Assembly: GCA_002423465.1 (NCBI GenBank)
Contig: DIWG01000005.1
Span: 1 to 61,641, forward strand
From: Syntrophaceae bacterium UBA6112
GTDB taxonomy: Bacteria > Desulfobacterota > Syntrophia > Syntrophales > UBA5619
DNA length: 61,641 nucleotides
Reading direction: 5' to 3'
The translations under genes and the position numbers were made by a program. Shown piece by piece: positions 23,569 through 32,582 of this stretch (position 1 is the first letter of the stretch; every line of letters starts with the position of its first letter). Below the pieces are notes generated by a model that ran no database searches, was not told the DNA's origin, and saw nothing but the letters and a program-made list of their open reading frames with translations.

Positions 23569-25428
23569 ATGAGCAATTTGTTGGTGAATCAGAGAGATCA
23601 GGAGTTCCTGCTTTTTGAACAATTGGGGATCGAAAAATTGTTCAAGACGGAGACATTCAAGGATTTTTCAAAGGACGACGCCTTGATGATGCTCAAAGAG
23701 GCGGAGAAGATGGCCCTCAACGTGATCCTTCCGACCTATGCCGCGGGCGATCAGGAAGGGTGTACGTTGAAGGAGGGAAAGGTCTCCGTTCCGAAGTGTT
23801 ATCGTGAGCCCTACAAAAAGTATGTCGAGGGGGGCTGGCTTTGCCCCACGCAACCGGTCGATGTCGGCGGTCAGGGGATGCCGGTCAGCATGGCCACAGC
23901 GGCTCTGGAACACTGTTATGCCGCCAATTTCGCATTCCTGATGTATCCGGGACTGACTCACGGGGCTGCGACCCTGATCATGCATTTCGGAACGGATGAG
24001 CAGAAGGAAAAATACATGTACAAGATGTTCGCCGGTCAGTGGACGGGAACGATGTGTCTGACCGAGCCGGGTGCGGGGAGCGATGTCGGCGCGCTCAAGA
24101 CGACGGCGAAGAAGCTTCCCGACGGGACCTACAGCATCACCGGGACGAAATGCTTCATCTCCTGCGGCGATCACGATCTGGCCGATAACATCATCCATCC
24201 GGTCCTGGCCCGCATCGAGGGGGATCCTCCCGGCACGGGCGGCATCTCGATCTTCCTCGTTCCGAAGTACCGCGTTAATCCGGACGGAAGCGTCGGGGAA
24301 CTCAACGACGTCCATACCGGGAACATCGAACACAAGATGGGGATCAAGGGATCGGCCACCTGCACGCTGAATTTCGGCGATGAGGGCAAGTGCATCGGCG
24401 AACTCCTCGGCAAGGAACGTGAGGGGCTGAAGGTCATGTTTTTGATGATGAACGAGGCACGTCTCGAAGTCGGCATGCAGGGGCTTGGTCATGCCTCCGC
24501 GGCGCTCGAGCACTCGATCGGTTACGCGAAGGAGAGGATCCAGAGCGTTCCGGTCTGGGAAATGAAGAATCCTGACGCCAAGGCGGTTCCGATCATCCAG
24601 CATCCCGACGTACGTAGGGATCTCCTCTGGATGAAGGCCCATGTGGAAGGGATTCGGGCGCTGAACTATTTTGCGGCCTATTGCATGGACATGGCAAAAG
24701 CCAATCCGGCGGAAAAAGACAAATGGCAGGGGTTCGTGGAACTGCTGACGCCGGTCTGCAAGGCCTATTCCTCCGACAAGGCGATGGAGATCTGTTCGAA
24801 GGCGATCGACGTCTACGGCGGATATGGATATTGTCAGGAATATCCCGTGGAACAATATATGCGGGATTGTAAAATCGCCTGTCTTTACGAGGGGACGAAC
24901 GGCATTCAGGCCCTCGACCTGGTCGGCCGGAAGCTTGGCCAGAAAAAAGGGATGAACGCGATGAACATGTTCGGTGAGATTGGAGCGACCATAGCCAAGG
25001 CCAAAGGAATCGCCGAACTCAAGGTCTATGCGGCCCGCCTGGAAGAGGCCTATAACGCCCTGGTCGATATGACTATGACGCTGGCCCAGCTTGGCAAGAG
25101 TTCCGCTTTTATCATCCCGATCCTGAACGCCTCTTCCTACCTCGACATTTTCGGGGATGTGCTTGTCGGTCATTTCCTGCTCCAATCGGCGGTCCTGTCT
25201 ACGGAAAAACTCAAGGCGATCTATCAGGAGAAAGGGGTGGAGGAGTCCAAGGGAAAACGGCGGGCGCTTGTGCACGAGAATGCCGACGTCGCCTATTACG
25301 AGGGCAAGGTTGCTACGGCGAAGTTTTTTGCCGTAGAGGTCCTCTGCACGGTGAAGGCACGGTGCGAAGCGATCAAGTCGGAAGAGAAGATCCCGATCGA
25401 AATGGCGGACGAGTCCTTTACCTGTTAG
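23569..25428 (+). CDS. Acyl-CoA dehydrogenase, large type with C-terminal extension
   Basis: A 619-aa flavoprotein oxidising long or medium acyl-CoA. Core motifs are MCLTEPGAGSDVGALKTTAK (flavin-binding) and LYEGTNGIQALDL with the catalytic Glu at residue 441. The extra C-terminal domain beyond residue 470 identifies the FadE5/DmdC-like class with an acyl-CoA dehydrogenase C-terminal domain. A strong ribosome binding site (GGAAAGGGGG) precedes the ATG. It heads the operon with fadN and fadA, giving all four steps of beta-oxidation. In syntrophs these enzymes also run in reverse or at low potential; direction is not deducible. Confidence 0.93.
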   Translation: MSNLLVNQRDQEFLLFEQLGIEKLFKTETFKDFSKDDALMMLKEAEKMALNVILPTYAAGDQEGCTLKEGKVSVPKCYREPYKKYVEGGWLCPTQPVDVGGQGMPVSMATAALEHCYAANFAFLMYPGLTHGAATLIMHFGTDEQKEKYMYKMFAGQWTGTMCLTEPGAGSDVGALKTTAKKLPDGTYSITGTKCFISCGDHDLADNIIHPVLARIEGDPPGTGGISIFLVPKYRVNPDGSVGELNDVHTGNIEHKMGIKGSATCTLNFGDEGKCIGELLGKEREGLKVMFLMMNEARLEVGMQGLGHASAALEHSIGYAKERIQSVPVWEMKNPDAKAVPIIQHPDVRRDLLWMKAHVEGIRALNYFAAYCMDMAKANPAEKDKWQGFVELLTPVCKAYSSDKAMEICSKAIDVYGGYGYCQEYPVEQYMRDCKIACLYEGTNGIQALDLVGRKLGQKKGMNAMNMFGEIGATIAKAKGIAELKVYAARLEEAYNALVDMTMTLAQLGKSSAFIIPILNASSYLDIFGDVLVGHFLLQSAVLSTEKLKAIYQEKGVEESKGKRRALVHENADVAYYEGKVATAKFFAVEVLCTVKARCEAIKSEEKIPIEMADESFTC

Positions 25429-25530
25429 TCGATTCGGAACGTTCAAAGGCAGACGGGTGTGGCGGGCGCCGATTGGATCTGCGGACATAAATCGGCCGCC
25501 CGTCCACAGACCAAAAAGAGGAGGAAAATT

Positions 25531-27951
25531 ATGGCATACGAAATCAAGAAAGCAGCCGTTCTGGGTGCGGGGGTCATGGGCGCAACCATTGCCGCCCATT
25601 TGACCAATGCGGGGATCGAGTGCGTCCTTCTGGATATCATTCCGTTTGAATTGACCGAGGCGGACAAAGCGCAGGGGTTGACGGAAAAGAGCCCCGCCTG
25701 GCGGAATCGGTTTGCGACGAACGGACTGGCCGGCGTCGTGAAATCCAAACCTGCCGGACTCTTCACGAAGAAGAACGCGTCGATGATCAAGGTCGGCAAT
25801 TTCGAAGACAACTTGAATTGGCTGGCCGGTGTCGATTGGGTCATCGAGGTCGTCATCGAGAACCTGAAGATCAAACAGGAACTTTTTGCGAAGGTGGAGA
25901 AGGTCGTTCGTCCCAATTGTATTGTTACCACAAATACCTCCGGGATTCCCATCAAGGACATCACGGCCAAATTCGGTTCGAAACTGAAAGAACATTTTCT
26001 CGGAACCCACTTCTTCAATCCGCCCCGCTACATGAAACTGCTGGAGATCATTCCCGGCCAGCAAACGAAGCCGGATGTCGTCGCCTATATGACCCGGTTC
26101 TGTGAGCAGGTGCTGGGGAAGGGTGTGGTCATCTGCAAGGATGTGCCCAACTTCATCGGCAACCGGATCGGCACGTTCGATATCTCCAATGCCGTTCGCC
26201 TCACCGTCGAGAAGAATCTGCGGCTCGACGAGGCAGATGCCATCATCAGCAAGGCTCTCGGTCGGCCGGGCTCCGCCATCTTCGGAACGCTTGATCTGGT
26301 CGGTCTCGACACCGGGCATCATGTCATGAAGAACCTCTACGCGGCGGTTCCCGACGATGAAATGCGGGAGATGTTCGTGCCGAGCGAATTTATGAACAAG
26401 ATGATGGAGCTCAAATGGCTCGGCAACAAAACCAAACAAGGTTTCTATAAGAGAACGAAGGATGCCAAGGGGAAGAAGGGCAAACTCGTGCTGGATTACC
26501 ACACGATGGAATATGTCCCGGCCGGGAAGCCCAAATTTGCGACCGTCTCCGACGCGAAGAAGAAAAGCGATGACGGCGTCGCTGCAACGATCAGGGTGAT
26601 GTTCAACGGAACAGACATCGCCGGAGAGGTCACCCGGGAGTACCTTTGCAATAATTTCATCTACGCCGCGAATCGCGTTCCGGAGATCTGCGACAACATC
26701 ATCGGCATCGACAACGCGATGAAGTGGGGCTACAACCACCAACTGGGGCCCTTCGAGACTTGGGATGCGATCGGCGTCCGCGAGGCCGTCGAAGCGATGA
26801 AGAAACTCAAGCTGAAGGTCCCGAAAAAAATCGACGAGATGCTGAAGAAGGGATGCGAACGCTTCTACGACAAGAAGGAGGACGGTCTCTATTTCTACGA
26901 TTTCGAGAAAAAGGGATATGTCAAGTTGGAACCGAATCCTCGGATCATCCTGCTGCCCGATCTGAAGGCGCAGAACAAGCTCATCAAGAAAAACGGCAGT
27001 GCATCGCTGATCGACATCGGCGACGGTGTGGCCTGTCTGGAATTCCATACGAAGATGAACGCCGTCGACGGCGGCATGATCGAGATGATTTTTGCCGCTT
27101 GCGACATCGTGGAGAAGGATTTCAGCGGGATGGTGGTCGGAAATCATGCGGCGAACTTCTCGGCCGGAGCGAATATCTTCCAGGTTCTTCTGGCCATTCA
27201 GAAGGGAGATTGGGACCTTCTCGAGAAACTGATTGAGGAGTTCCAGAACGCGAACATGCGGATGAAATACCTCTCGAAACCGGTGGTCTCCGCGCCGGCG
27301 GGCCTTGCTCTCGGCGGCGGATGCGAAATCGCCATGCATGCGGCAAAGTGTCAGCCCTGCGGGGAAACCTACATCGGTCTCGTCGAGGCCGGCGTGGGTG
27401 TGATTCCGGCCGGAGGCGGATGCAAGGAGTTGATGGTTCGTGTGACGGAAGGCATTCCCGACGGCACGATCGAGGCGGGAATGAACCTGCAGCATGTCTT
27501 TGCAAAGGCCTTTGAAAACATCGCAATGGCAAAGGTCGCGACAAGCGCTGTCGAGGGGATGGAACTCGGCTACATCCGGAAGACGGAAAACATCAGCCTG
27601 GGCAGGGATCAACAGCTCTGGGACGCCAAACAGGTTGTCTTGGGACTTGCGAAATTCTACAAGAAACCCCGTCCGGCATTGATTCCCGTCATGGGCGAGA
27701 ACTTCCGCGGAATGGCTGAAGCGATCCTCTACAACATGCGTCAGGGGAATTTTGCCTCGGACTACGACCTCCATGTTTCACGGAAGGTCGCCCATATCAT
27801 GTCCGGCGGGGACTGTGCGGAAGGAACGCTGGTTACGGAAGAAGAGATCCTGGCGCTGGAAAGGGAAGCCTTCCTGAGCCTCTGCGGCGAAAGAAAGACG
27901 CAGGACAGGATCATGCATACGCTGACAACCGGGAAACCGTTGCGCAACTAA
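25531..27951 (+). CDS. fadN: Fused 3-hydroxyacyl-CoA dehydrogenase / enoyl-CoA hydratase (FadN-like)
   Basis: An 806-aa bifunctional enzyme for the hydration and second oxidation steps of beta-oxidation. The dehydrogenase comes first (NAD-binding VLGAGVMGATIAAHL at residues 10-24, then the HFFNPPRYMKLLEI region near 160) and the crotonase-type hydratase last (around residues 480-700, including ALGGGCEIAMHAAKCQ). This order is that of Bacillus FadN rather than the hydratase-first FadB/FadJ of enterobacteria. The start at 25531 is supported by GAGGAAAATT. It is followed after 85 bp by the thiolase. Confidence 0.93.
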   Translation: MAYEIKKAAVLGAGVMGATIAAHLTNAGIECVLLDIIPFELTEADKAQGLTEKSPAWRNRFATNGLAGVVKSKPAGLFTKKNASMIKVGNFEDNLNWLAGVDWVIEVVIENLKIKQELFAKVEKVVRPNCIVTTNTSGIPIKDITAKFGSKLKEHFLGTHFFNPPRYMKLLEIIPGQQTKPDVVAYMTRFCEQVLGKGVVICKDVPNFIGNRIGTFDISNAVRLTVEKNLRLDEADAIISKALGRPGSAIFGTLDLVGLDTGHHVMKNLYAAVPDDEMREMFVPSEFMNKMMELKWLGNKTKQGFYKRTKDAKGKKGKLVLDYHTMEYVPAGKPKFATVSDAKKKSDDGVAATIRVMFNGTDIAGEVTREYLCNNFIYAANRVPEICDNIIGIDNAMKWGYNHQLGPFETWDAIGVREAVEAMKKLKLKVPKKIDEMLKKGCERFYDKKEDGLYFYDFEKKGYVKLEPNPRIILLPDLKAQNKLIKKNGSASLIDIGDGVACLEFHTKMNAVDGGMIEMIFAACDIVEKDFSGMVVGNHAANFSAGANIFQVLLAIQKGDWDLLEKLIEEFQNANMRMKYLSKPVVSAPAGLALGGGCEIAMHAAKCQPCGETYIGLVEAGVGVIPAGGGCKELMVRVTEGIPDGTIEAGMNLQHVFAKAFENIAMAKVATSAVEGMELGYIRKTENISLGRDQQLWDAKQVVLGLAKFYKKPRPALIPVMGENFRGMAEAILYNMRQGNFASDYDLHVSRKVAHIMSGGDCAEGTLVTEEEILALEREAFLSLCGERKTQDRIMHTLTTGKPLRN

Positions 27952-28036
27952 ACAAGGGCGGAGGCTTGCGGCCGGTTTGTGAAAGATATCGCAAACCGGT
28001 CGATCAGGCCGATGGCCATTGAAAAGGAGGAATACG

Positions 28037-29233
28037 ATGAGCGATGCTGTTATTGTCGAAGCTGTCAGAAGTCCGGGAGGTCGATACAAGCGCGGCGGTC
28101 TTGCCGCCACCCGGGGGGACGCAATCGGAATTCAGGTGATGAAGGGTCTTCTGGCCAGGGTTCCCGCGCTCAAGCCGGAGGATGTGGATGACGTGATTGT
28201 CGGCTGCTCCTTTCCGGAGGCGGAGCAGGGGATGAACTACGGTCGGGTCATTGCCATGGGCGCCGGACTGCCGATCTCGACATCGGGGATGACGGTCAAC
28301 CGTTTCTGCTCTTCCGGGATACAGTCCATTGCCGACGCCACCGCAAAAATTCGCGCCGGGTGGTCCGAGGTGATGATTGCCGGCGGCTGCGAGACCATGT
28401 CCCACATCCCGATGGGGGGAAGCATTTTCCGTCCCAATCCGGACTGGGCCTTCGACGGTTCGATGCCGAACGTCTACGTTTCGATGGGGGTAACGGCCGA
28501 AAACGTGGCCGCCGACTACAATATCTCCCGGGAAGACATGGACAAATTCGGTCTGGAAAGCAACCGCAAGGCCTATGAGGCGATCAAGGCGGGCAAGTTC
28601 AAGGAAGAGATCATTCCGATTTCGGCCTATAAATACAAGGTGCTCAAGAACGGCAAGCGTGTTCGCGAAACGGTTGTCTTCGATACCGATGACGGCGTGA
28701 GGTGGCCGACGAAAATCGAGGATATGGCCAAACTGAAATCCCCCTTCAAACAGGGGGGTACGGTAACGGCGGCCAACTCCTCACAGATGACCGACGGCGC
28801 CGCCTTCTGCCTGCTGATGACGGCGGAAAAGGCGAAGGCAATCGGGGTCAAACCCATTGCGAGACTGGCCTATTATGCCGTGGCCGGTTGCAAGGCGGAA
28901 GAGATGGGCGTCGGGCCGGCGTACGCCATTCCGAAGGTGCTCAAGATGGCAGGGCTGACGACCAAGGATATCGACGTTTACGAAATCAATGAGGCCTTTG
29001 CCTCCCAGGCTCTCTATTCGATCCGGACGATCGGCATAGAGGATCGTCTGAAAGCCGGAGATATCAACCCCAACGGCGGCGCCATTGCCCTCGGTCATCC
29101 CCTCGGATGCACGGGCGCCAAACTGACCGCCCAGCTTCTTCACGAACTGAAACGGCGGAAGGCGAAAAGAGGGATTGTTTCGATGTGTATCGGTGGCGGT
29201 ATGGGTGCAGCGGGAATCTATGAAATGCTGTAA
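28037..29233 (+). CDS. fadA: Acetyl-CoA acyltransferase (3-ketoacyl-CoA thiolase)
   Basis: Thiolytic cleavage of 3-ketoacyl-CoA, last step of the cycle encoded by this operon. The 398-aa protein has the nucleophilic Cys91 in NRFCSSGIQS, the C-terminal GGAIALGHPLGCTGAK histidine motif near residue 350, and the second Cys in CIGGGMG near 386. AAGGAGG lies 6-7 bases before the ATG at 28037. A strong terminator lies about 125 bp beyond the stop, so this is the end of the operon. Confidence 0.94.
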   Translation: MSDAVIVEAVRSPGGRYKRGGLAATRGDAIGIQVMKGLLARVPALKPEDVDDVIVGCSFPEAEQGMNYGRVIAMGAGLPISTSGMTVNRFCSSGIQSIADATAKIRAGWSEVMIAGGCETMSHIPMGGSIFRPNPDWAFDGSMPNVYVSMGVTAENVAADYNISREDMDKFGLESNRKAYEAIKAGKFKEEIIPISAYKYKVLKNGKRVRETVVFDTDDGVRWPTKIEDMAKLKSPFKQGGTVTAANSSQMTDGAAFCLLMTAEKAKAIGVKPIARLAYYAVAGCKAEEMGVGPAYAIPKVLKMAGLTTKDIDVYEINEAFASQALYSIRTIGIEDRLKAGDINPNGGAIALGHPLGCTGAKLTAQLLHELKRRKAKRGIVSMCIGGGMGAAGIYEML

Positions 29234-29356
29234 ATGAGCTGAATTGGATCTCATGCGGAATCTGAATCTGAATCTCGTATACGAATGCTCCTGTTCATGT
29301 TCCTGTTCATATTGATGTTGCGCGAACCGTTGTCCTGCAAGCCGTAAGCCGAAGTT

Positions 29357-29396
29357 GGAAAAGCCATGGTCGCATGATCATGGCTTTTCCTTTTTT
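29357..29396 (+). terminator. Rho-independent terminator of the beta-oxidation operon
   Basis: GGAAAAGCCATG and CATGGCTTTTCC form a perfect 12-bp stem with a 10-base loop, followed by TTTTTT. Confidence 0.88.
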
Positions 29397-29462
29397 GAAA
29401 CAGGGATCGTGGTATTTTTCGCTTGAAAACGGGATTTCTTTGGGATATAGGATAACCCGCTT

Positions 29463-29537
29463 GGGCGGTTAACTCAGCGGGAGAGTGCTACCTTCACACG
29501 GTAGAAGTCACTGGTTCAATCCCAGTACCGCCTACCA
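29463..29537 (+). tRNA. tRNA-Val (anticodon CAC)
   Basis: A complete cloverleaf can be folded: acceptor GGGCGGT/ACCGCCT, D stem ACTC/GAGT, anticodon stem CTACC/GGTAG around loop TTCACAC (anticodon CAC, bases 29495-29497), T arm ACTGG-TTCAATC-CCAGT, and an encoded CCA at 29535-29537. The first acceptor pair is G-T. Its 3' part is repeated at 35156, marking an integration site. Confidence 0.9.
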
Positions 29538-29557
29538 TGTAAATCAAGGGGTTGCGG
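29492..29557 (+). repeat. attL-like repeat (tRNA-Val 3' half and flank)
   Basis: This 66-bp stretch, running from the anticodon stem through the tRNA end into the downstream hairpin, is matched at 35156-35221 with three mismatches (T/C, T/A and G/T). Such repeats starting in the anticodon region are typical of islands inserted in tRNA genes. Confidence 0.8.
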
Positions 29558-29583
29558 AGTCACTTCGCAACCCCTTCTTCTTT
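29547..29583 (+). terminator. Terminator of tRNA-Val
   Basis: GGGGTTGCG and CGCAACCCC pair around an 8-base loop and are followed by TTCTTCTTTT, directly after the tRNA. Confidence 0.75.
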
Positions 29584-29719
29584 TGTGACGGTATCCTGTG
29601 GCGGCTTTGCTATTTTCAGTGTAAATTCCCCTTCAATTTGGGTACTCGCAGAGAGCTGGGAGGAGTCTACGGAGTGCAAAATCCCTCAATCCCCATATTT
29701 CTGTTTTTGGGTGTCGGAA

Positions 29720-31273
29720 TCATTTGCGGAATCCCCTTGGATTCTTTTTAATTTGCTGTTCCCATTCAACGAGTATGCCATGCATCTTTTCGGCGACATC
29801 TGGGTATGTGTCGATAACGTTGTAATTCTCGCCGGGGTCAACCGAAAGGTCATAAAGCAGAGGCGCCCTGTTTCCAAGCTGCTTTTTCCCCATCGCATCG
29901 GGAAGATATTCCGCATCAAGAGGAATCGGCCAGACGTATCGGTTCAACTTTCTGAAGTATTTCCATTTCCCCGAGCGGACGCCTTCCAGATGGTCGTAAT
30001 GATAGAAATAGATATTATCATGAGGAGACCGGGGATTACGTCCGGAAAGCAGGCCCTCAATGTTTTTTCCATCGATGATCCTGTCGGATGGCTGTTCCAC
30101 TCCCGCCAATGAAAGAAGCGTTGGGAAAAAATCAAGATTAATGGCCGGCTCGGAAGATACGGCGCCGGCAGGAATATGTCCCGGCCATTTCGCAATGAAG
30201 GGCACTCTGGAGCCCCCTTCGTAGCTCTGCCCTTTTCTTCCTCGGAAAACTCCCGGACTTCCTTCGTACCAGGGACCGTTGTCGCTGGTAAAGAAGATGA
30301 GCGTGTTCTGTTCAATCCCCTGCTTTCGTAATGTTTTGATGATTTCTCCGACGCTCCAGTCGATTTCTTCGACGGCGTCGCCATATTTTCCTGCCCTCGA
30401 TTTTCCAGAAAAATTCTCCGATGCATATAACGGCTGGTGGGGAAATGTATTCGCAAAATACAGGAAAAACGGACGGTCCTTTGAGGATTCAATAAAGGCT
30501 AATGCTTCCTTTGTGTACATTCCGGTCAGCCTGGCTTGATTCGTGCCGATGTCCGCTTCCAATTGTGTTTTGTCTCGAAAGAGCGGGCACGGCTGCATAT
30601 CGTTGCTGTGAGGGACGCCAAGGTACCGGTCAAAGCCATGATTGAGCGGATTGAACTCGGGTTTCCGGCTGTAGTCGCCCAAATGCCATTTCCCGACCAT
30701 GGCGGTTCGATAACCGGCAATCTTCAGTGCTTCGGCAACGGTGATCTCCCTGCCGGAGAGTCCTGCTGCAACATTCTCCTCATGTAGATCCACAGATCCC
30801 AATGGAGTAAAAATGTAGGCGATTTGCCTCTCAATCCTACGCAGAAACGGTGAATCCGCGGGATAAGGATTCCCGATGATTCCCGTCCGGAACGGATGGC
30901 GTCCGGTCAACAGACCGGCCCGAGATGGCGCGCACACGGCGCTGCATGTTAAAAAGTCAGTAAAGATGACCCCCTCACGGGCAAGCTCGTCGATATTGGG
31001 TGTTTTGATTGCCCTGCTGCCGTAACAGCCGATGTCGCCATAGCCGAGGTCATCGCAGTAAATGAGGATGACATTCGGTTTCGGTGCGGATGGATTTGTG
31101 ACCCTCAAAGGCATGAGCAAGGACTCGTCGGGGTATTTGCCGTAGATTTCATCGATGGGTCGTTTGCGGAGCATGGTGTAGCCTGCCGTTCCGAATACAG
31201 CCACCCCGCCGACGATAAGCCCGGCGCGCAATGATTTTTTCATGAGATCTCGTCTGGAGAGTTTTTCAGGCAT
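29720..31273 (-). CDS. Tat-exported sulfatase
   Basis: A 517-aa type I sulfatase that hydrolyses sulfate esters in the periplasm. It starts with a twin-arginine signal (SRRDLMKKSLRAGLIVGG). The metal ligands Asp74-Asp75 lie in YCDDLGYGD, and the formylglycine motif CAPSR spans residues 114-118, so Cys114 needs oxidation by a formylglycine-generating enzyme not present in this window. FTSDNGPWYEG and GGSRVPFIAKWPGH are further family blocks. It overlaps the EcsC gene by 8 bp. It is part of the tRNA-Val island and is probably acquired; the natural substrate (aryl or sugar sulfate) is unknown. Confidence 0.9.
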   Translation of the reverse strand: MPEKLSRRDLMKKSLRAGLIVGGVAVFGTAGYTMLRKRPIDEIYGKYPDESLLMPLRVTNPSAPKPNVILIYCDDLGYGDIGCYGSRAIKTPNIDELAREGVIFTDFLTCSAVCAPSRAGLLTGRHPFRTGIIGNPYPADSPFLRRIERQIAYIFTPLGSVDLHEENVAAGLSGREITVAEALKIAGYRTAMVGKWHLGDYSRKPEFNPLNHGFDRYLGVPHSNDMQPCPLFRDKTQLEADIGTNQARLTGMYTKEALAFIESSKDRPFFLYFANTFPHQPLYASENFSGKSRAGKYGDAVEEIDWSVGEIIKTLRKQGIEQNTLIFFTSDNGPWYEGSPGVFRGRKGQSYEGGSRVPFIAKWPGHIPAGAVSSEPAINLDFFPTLLSLAGVEQPSDRIIDGKNIEGLLSGRNPRSPHDNIYFYHYDHLEGVRSGKWKYFRKLNRYVWPIPLDAEYLPDAMGKKQLGNRAPLLYDLSVDPGENYNVIDTYPDVAEKMHGILVEWEQQIKKNPRGFRK

Positions 31274-32102
31274 ATTTCTTGCGCCTCATCTTCTTCAGGG
31301 TTTTGAAAATATGGCTCCCAATACATCCATTAGCGTAACTTATCTTCACATAGTCCGCCCCATACTTTCTCTCCAAACTCCGAATAATAAAATGCCCTCT
31401 GGCCATGTTCTGAAAGTGGTCTATGAAAATAGCATTTATTAATGCGCCCCCAACCGCACCAATGACCGGCACGGCAGAAGCAGCAGCCTTTTGTGATACC
31501 GTGACTCCAAACCTGGATGCAATGGTCGCAATTAACCTGACCAATGCGGGGGCTCCTTCTTCGGCAATCCCCTTCTCAACGACATACTTCGCCGCCTCCG
31601 ATACCTGCTTGGCCAGTAACGCCTTCATGGCGTAGTATCCGCTTTCTGAGGCATTGTCTGTTTCGGAGCTGCCACCCAGAGCAAAAACCTCCAGGCATGC
31701 CAGTCTTGTTTCTATTTGGTGAACATCTTCACCTTCACTTCTGGCAATATCAGCAATGGAACGAAACATAATGACGGTTGTGACGGGTAACTCGATTGCC
31801 AAGGCAGATAGTCCAAAAGCGCCTCCCACCCCGCCGGAAGCGGCCACAAGGAATTTATGGAGAGTATCTCTCGATGCTTGCTTTTCGCTGTGATCAATGG
31901 TTTTAACTGCAACATCGAGTGCATGACGTAAAGATTTCTGGACGATTGCCGGGATAGCACCGGTCCATTTCGCCGGCAGATAGGCAAAGGCTTTCTCGAA
32001 AGGTATACCGATGACGTTGGTCAGTTTAGCGGCGAGACCAGGATTTTCAAGAAGATCTATTGCATGTTTTAAGCGACCAATATCTTCTGGAGTCATTTTC
32101 AT
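31266..32102 (-). CDS. EcsC-family protein
   Basis: A 278-aa protein of the EcsC family (PF12787-type), recognised from ALAIELPVTTVIMFRSIADIARSEGEDV and the following R-L-A-C-L-E-V-F-A-L-G-G segment, with several hydrophobic glycine/alanine-rich stretches and KAAASAVPVIGAVGGALINA near the C-terminus. The function of the family is not established; the name comes from a gene of the Bacillus ecs operon. The start at 32102 is preferred to a GTG at 32120. Its end overlaps the sulfatase start by 8 bp, so the two are cotranslated. Confidence 0.82.
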   Translation of the reverse strand: MKMTPEDIGRLKHAIDLLENPGLAAKLTNVIGIPFEKAFAYLPAKWTGAIPAIVQKSLRHALDVAVKTIDHSEKQASRDTLHKFLVAASGGVGGAFGLSALAIELPVTTVIMFRSIADIARSEGEDVHQIETRLACLEVFALGGSSETDNASESGYYAMKALLAKQVSEAAKYVVEKGIAEEGAPALVRLIATIASRFGVTVSQKAAASAVPVIGAVGGALINAIFIDHFQNMARGHFIIRSLERKYGADYVKISYANGCIGSHIFKTLKKMRRKKYA

Positions 32103-32109
32103 CTGCGAT

Positions 32110-32445
32110 CTACCACCCACACTTTCTTTTTTTCATTGCTGCCTTTCCACCGGCAGAACATTCTCCCCGAAAGAGAGCCCACTCCTCGCATTGACTGTTA
32201 TCCTCAAAGATGCAGATGCCATATTCTCCACCATCGCCTCTTTTTTGAATCGAAAGAACCCCACCTTTGTCTATGCAGTTGACTGAAGCAGGATTGGCAA
32301 TGCCGGTTTTGTTGTCAGTCTTGTTGATGCGTTCGGCAGAGAGTCCGGTGCAACCGTTTAAAATGGCTGTAATGAGAATTAACATCAAACATCCAAAGAT
32401 GTGAATCCCTGGTAATCTGCTATCCGTGAGTATAATAGCCTTCAT
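32110..32445 (-). CDS. DUF333 lipoprotein
   Basis: A 111-aa probable lipoprotein. A hydrophobic N-terminal segment ends in the lipobox-like LNGC near residue 32, and the C-terminal half, ANPASVNCIDKGGVLSIQKR followed by GICIFEDNSQCEEWALFRGEC, is a DUF333 domain with its conserved cysteines. Members are sometimes called putative hemolysin, without good evidence. It lies 7 bp before the EcsC gene on the same strand, within the island. Confidence 0.8.
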   Translation of the reverse strand: MKAIILTDSRLPGIHIFGCLMLILITAILNGCTGLSAERINKTDNKTGIANPASVNCIDKGGVLSIQKRGDGGEYGICIFEDNSQCEEWALFRGECSAGGKAAMKKRKCGW

Positions 32446-32582
32446 TATCCAAAGAATATACCTGTCTTATCATTGTCGAGGGCTTTCTGCATACCCGTTG
32501 AGTTCTTTATACTTTTGCCGGCTTTCCATGGTTTGTTTCTTTCGGATGGATAGCCTTGCCTGTTGTCTATTTCTTTACTGCT

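Noticed and set aside
23668..27774. A 1368-codon open frame on the minus strand
   Set aside because: It is antisense to the acyl-CoA dehydrogenase and FadN genes, whose motifs are clear; the long frame arises from codon bias of high-GC genes and its product resembles no family.
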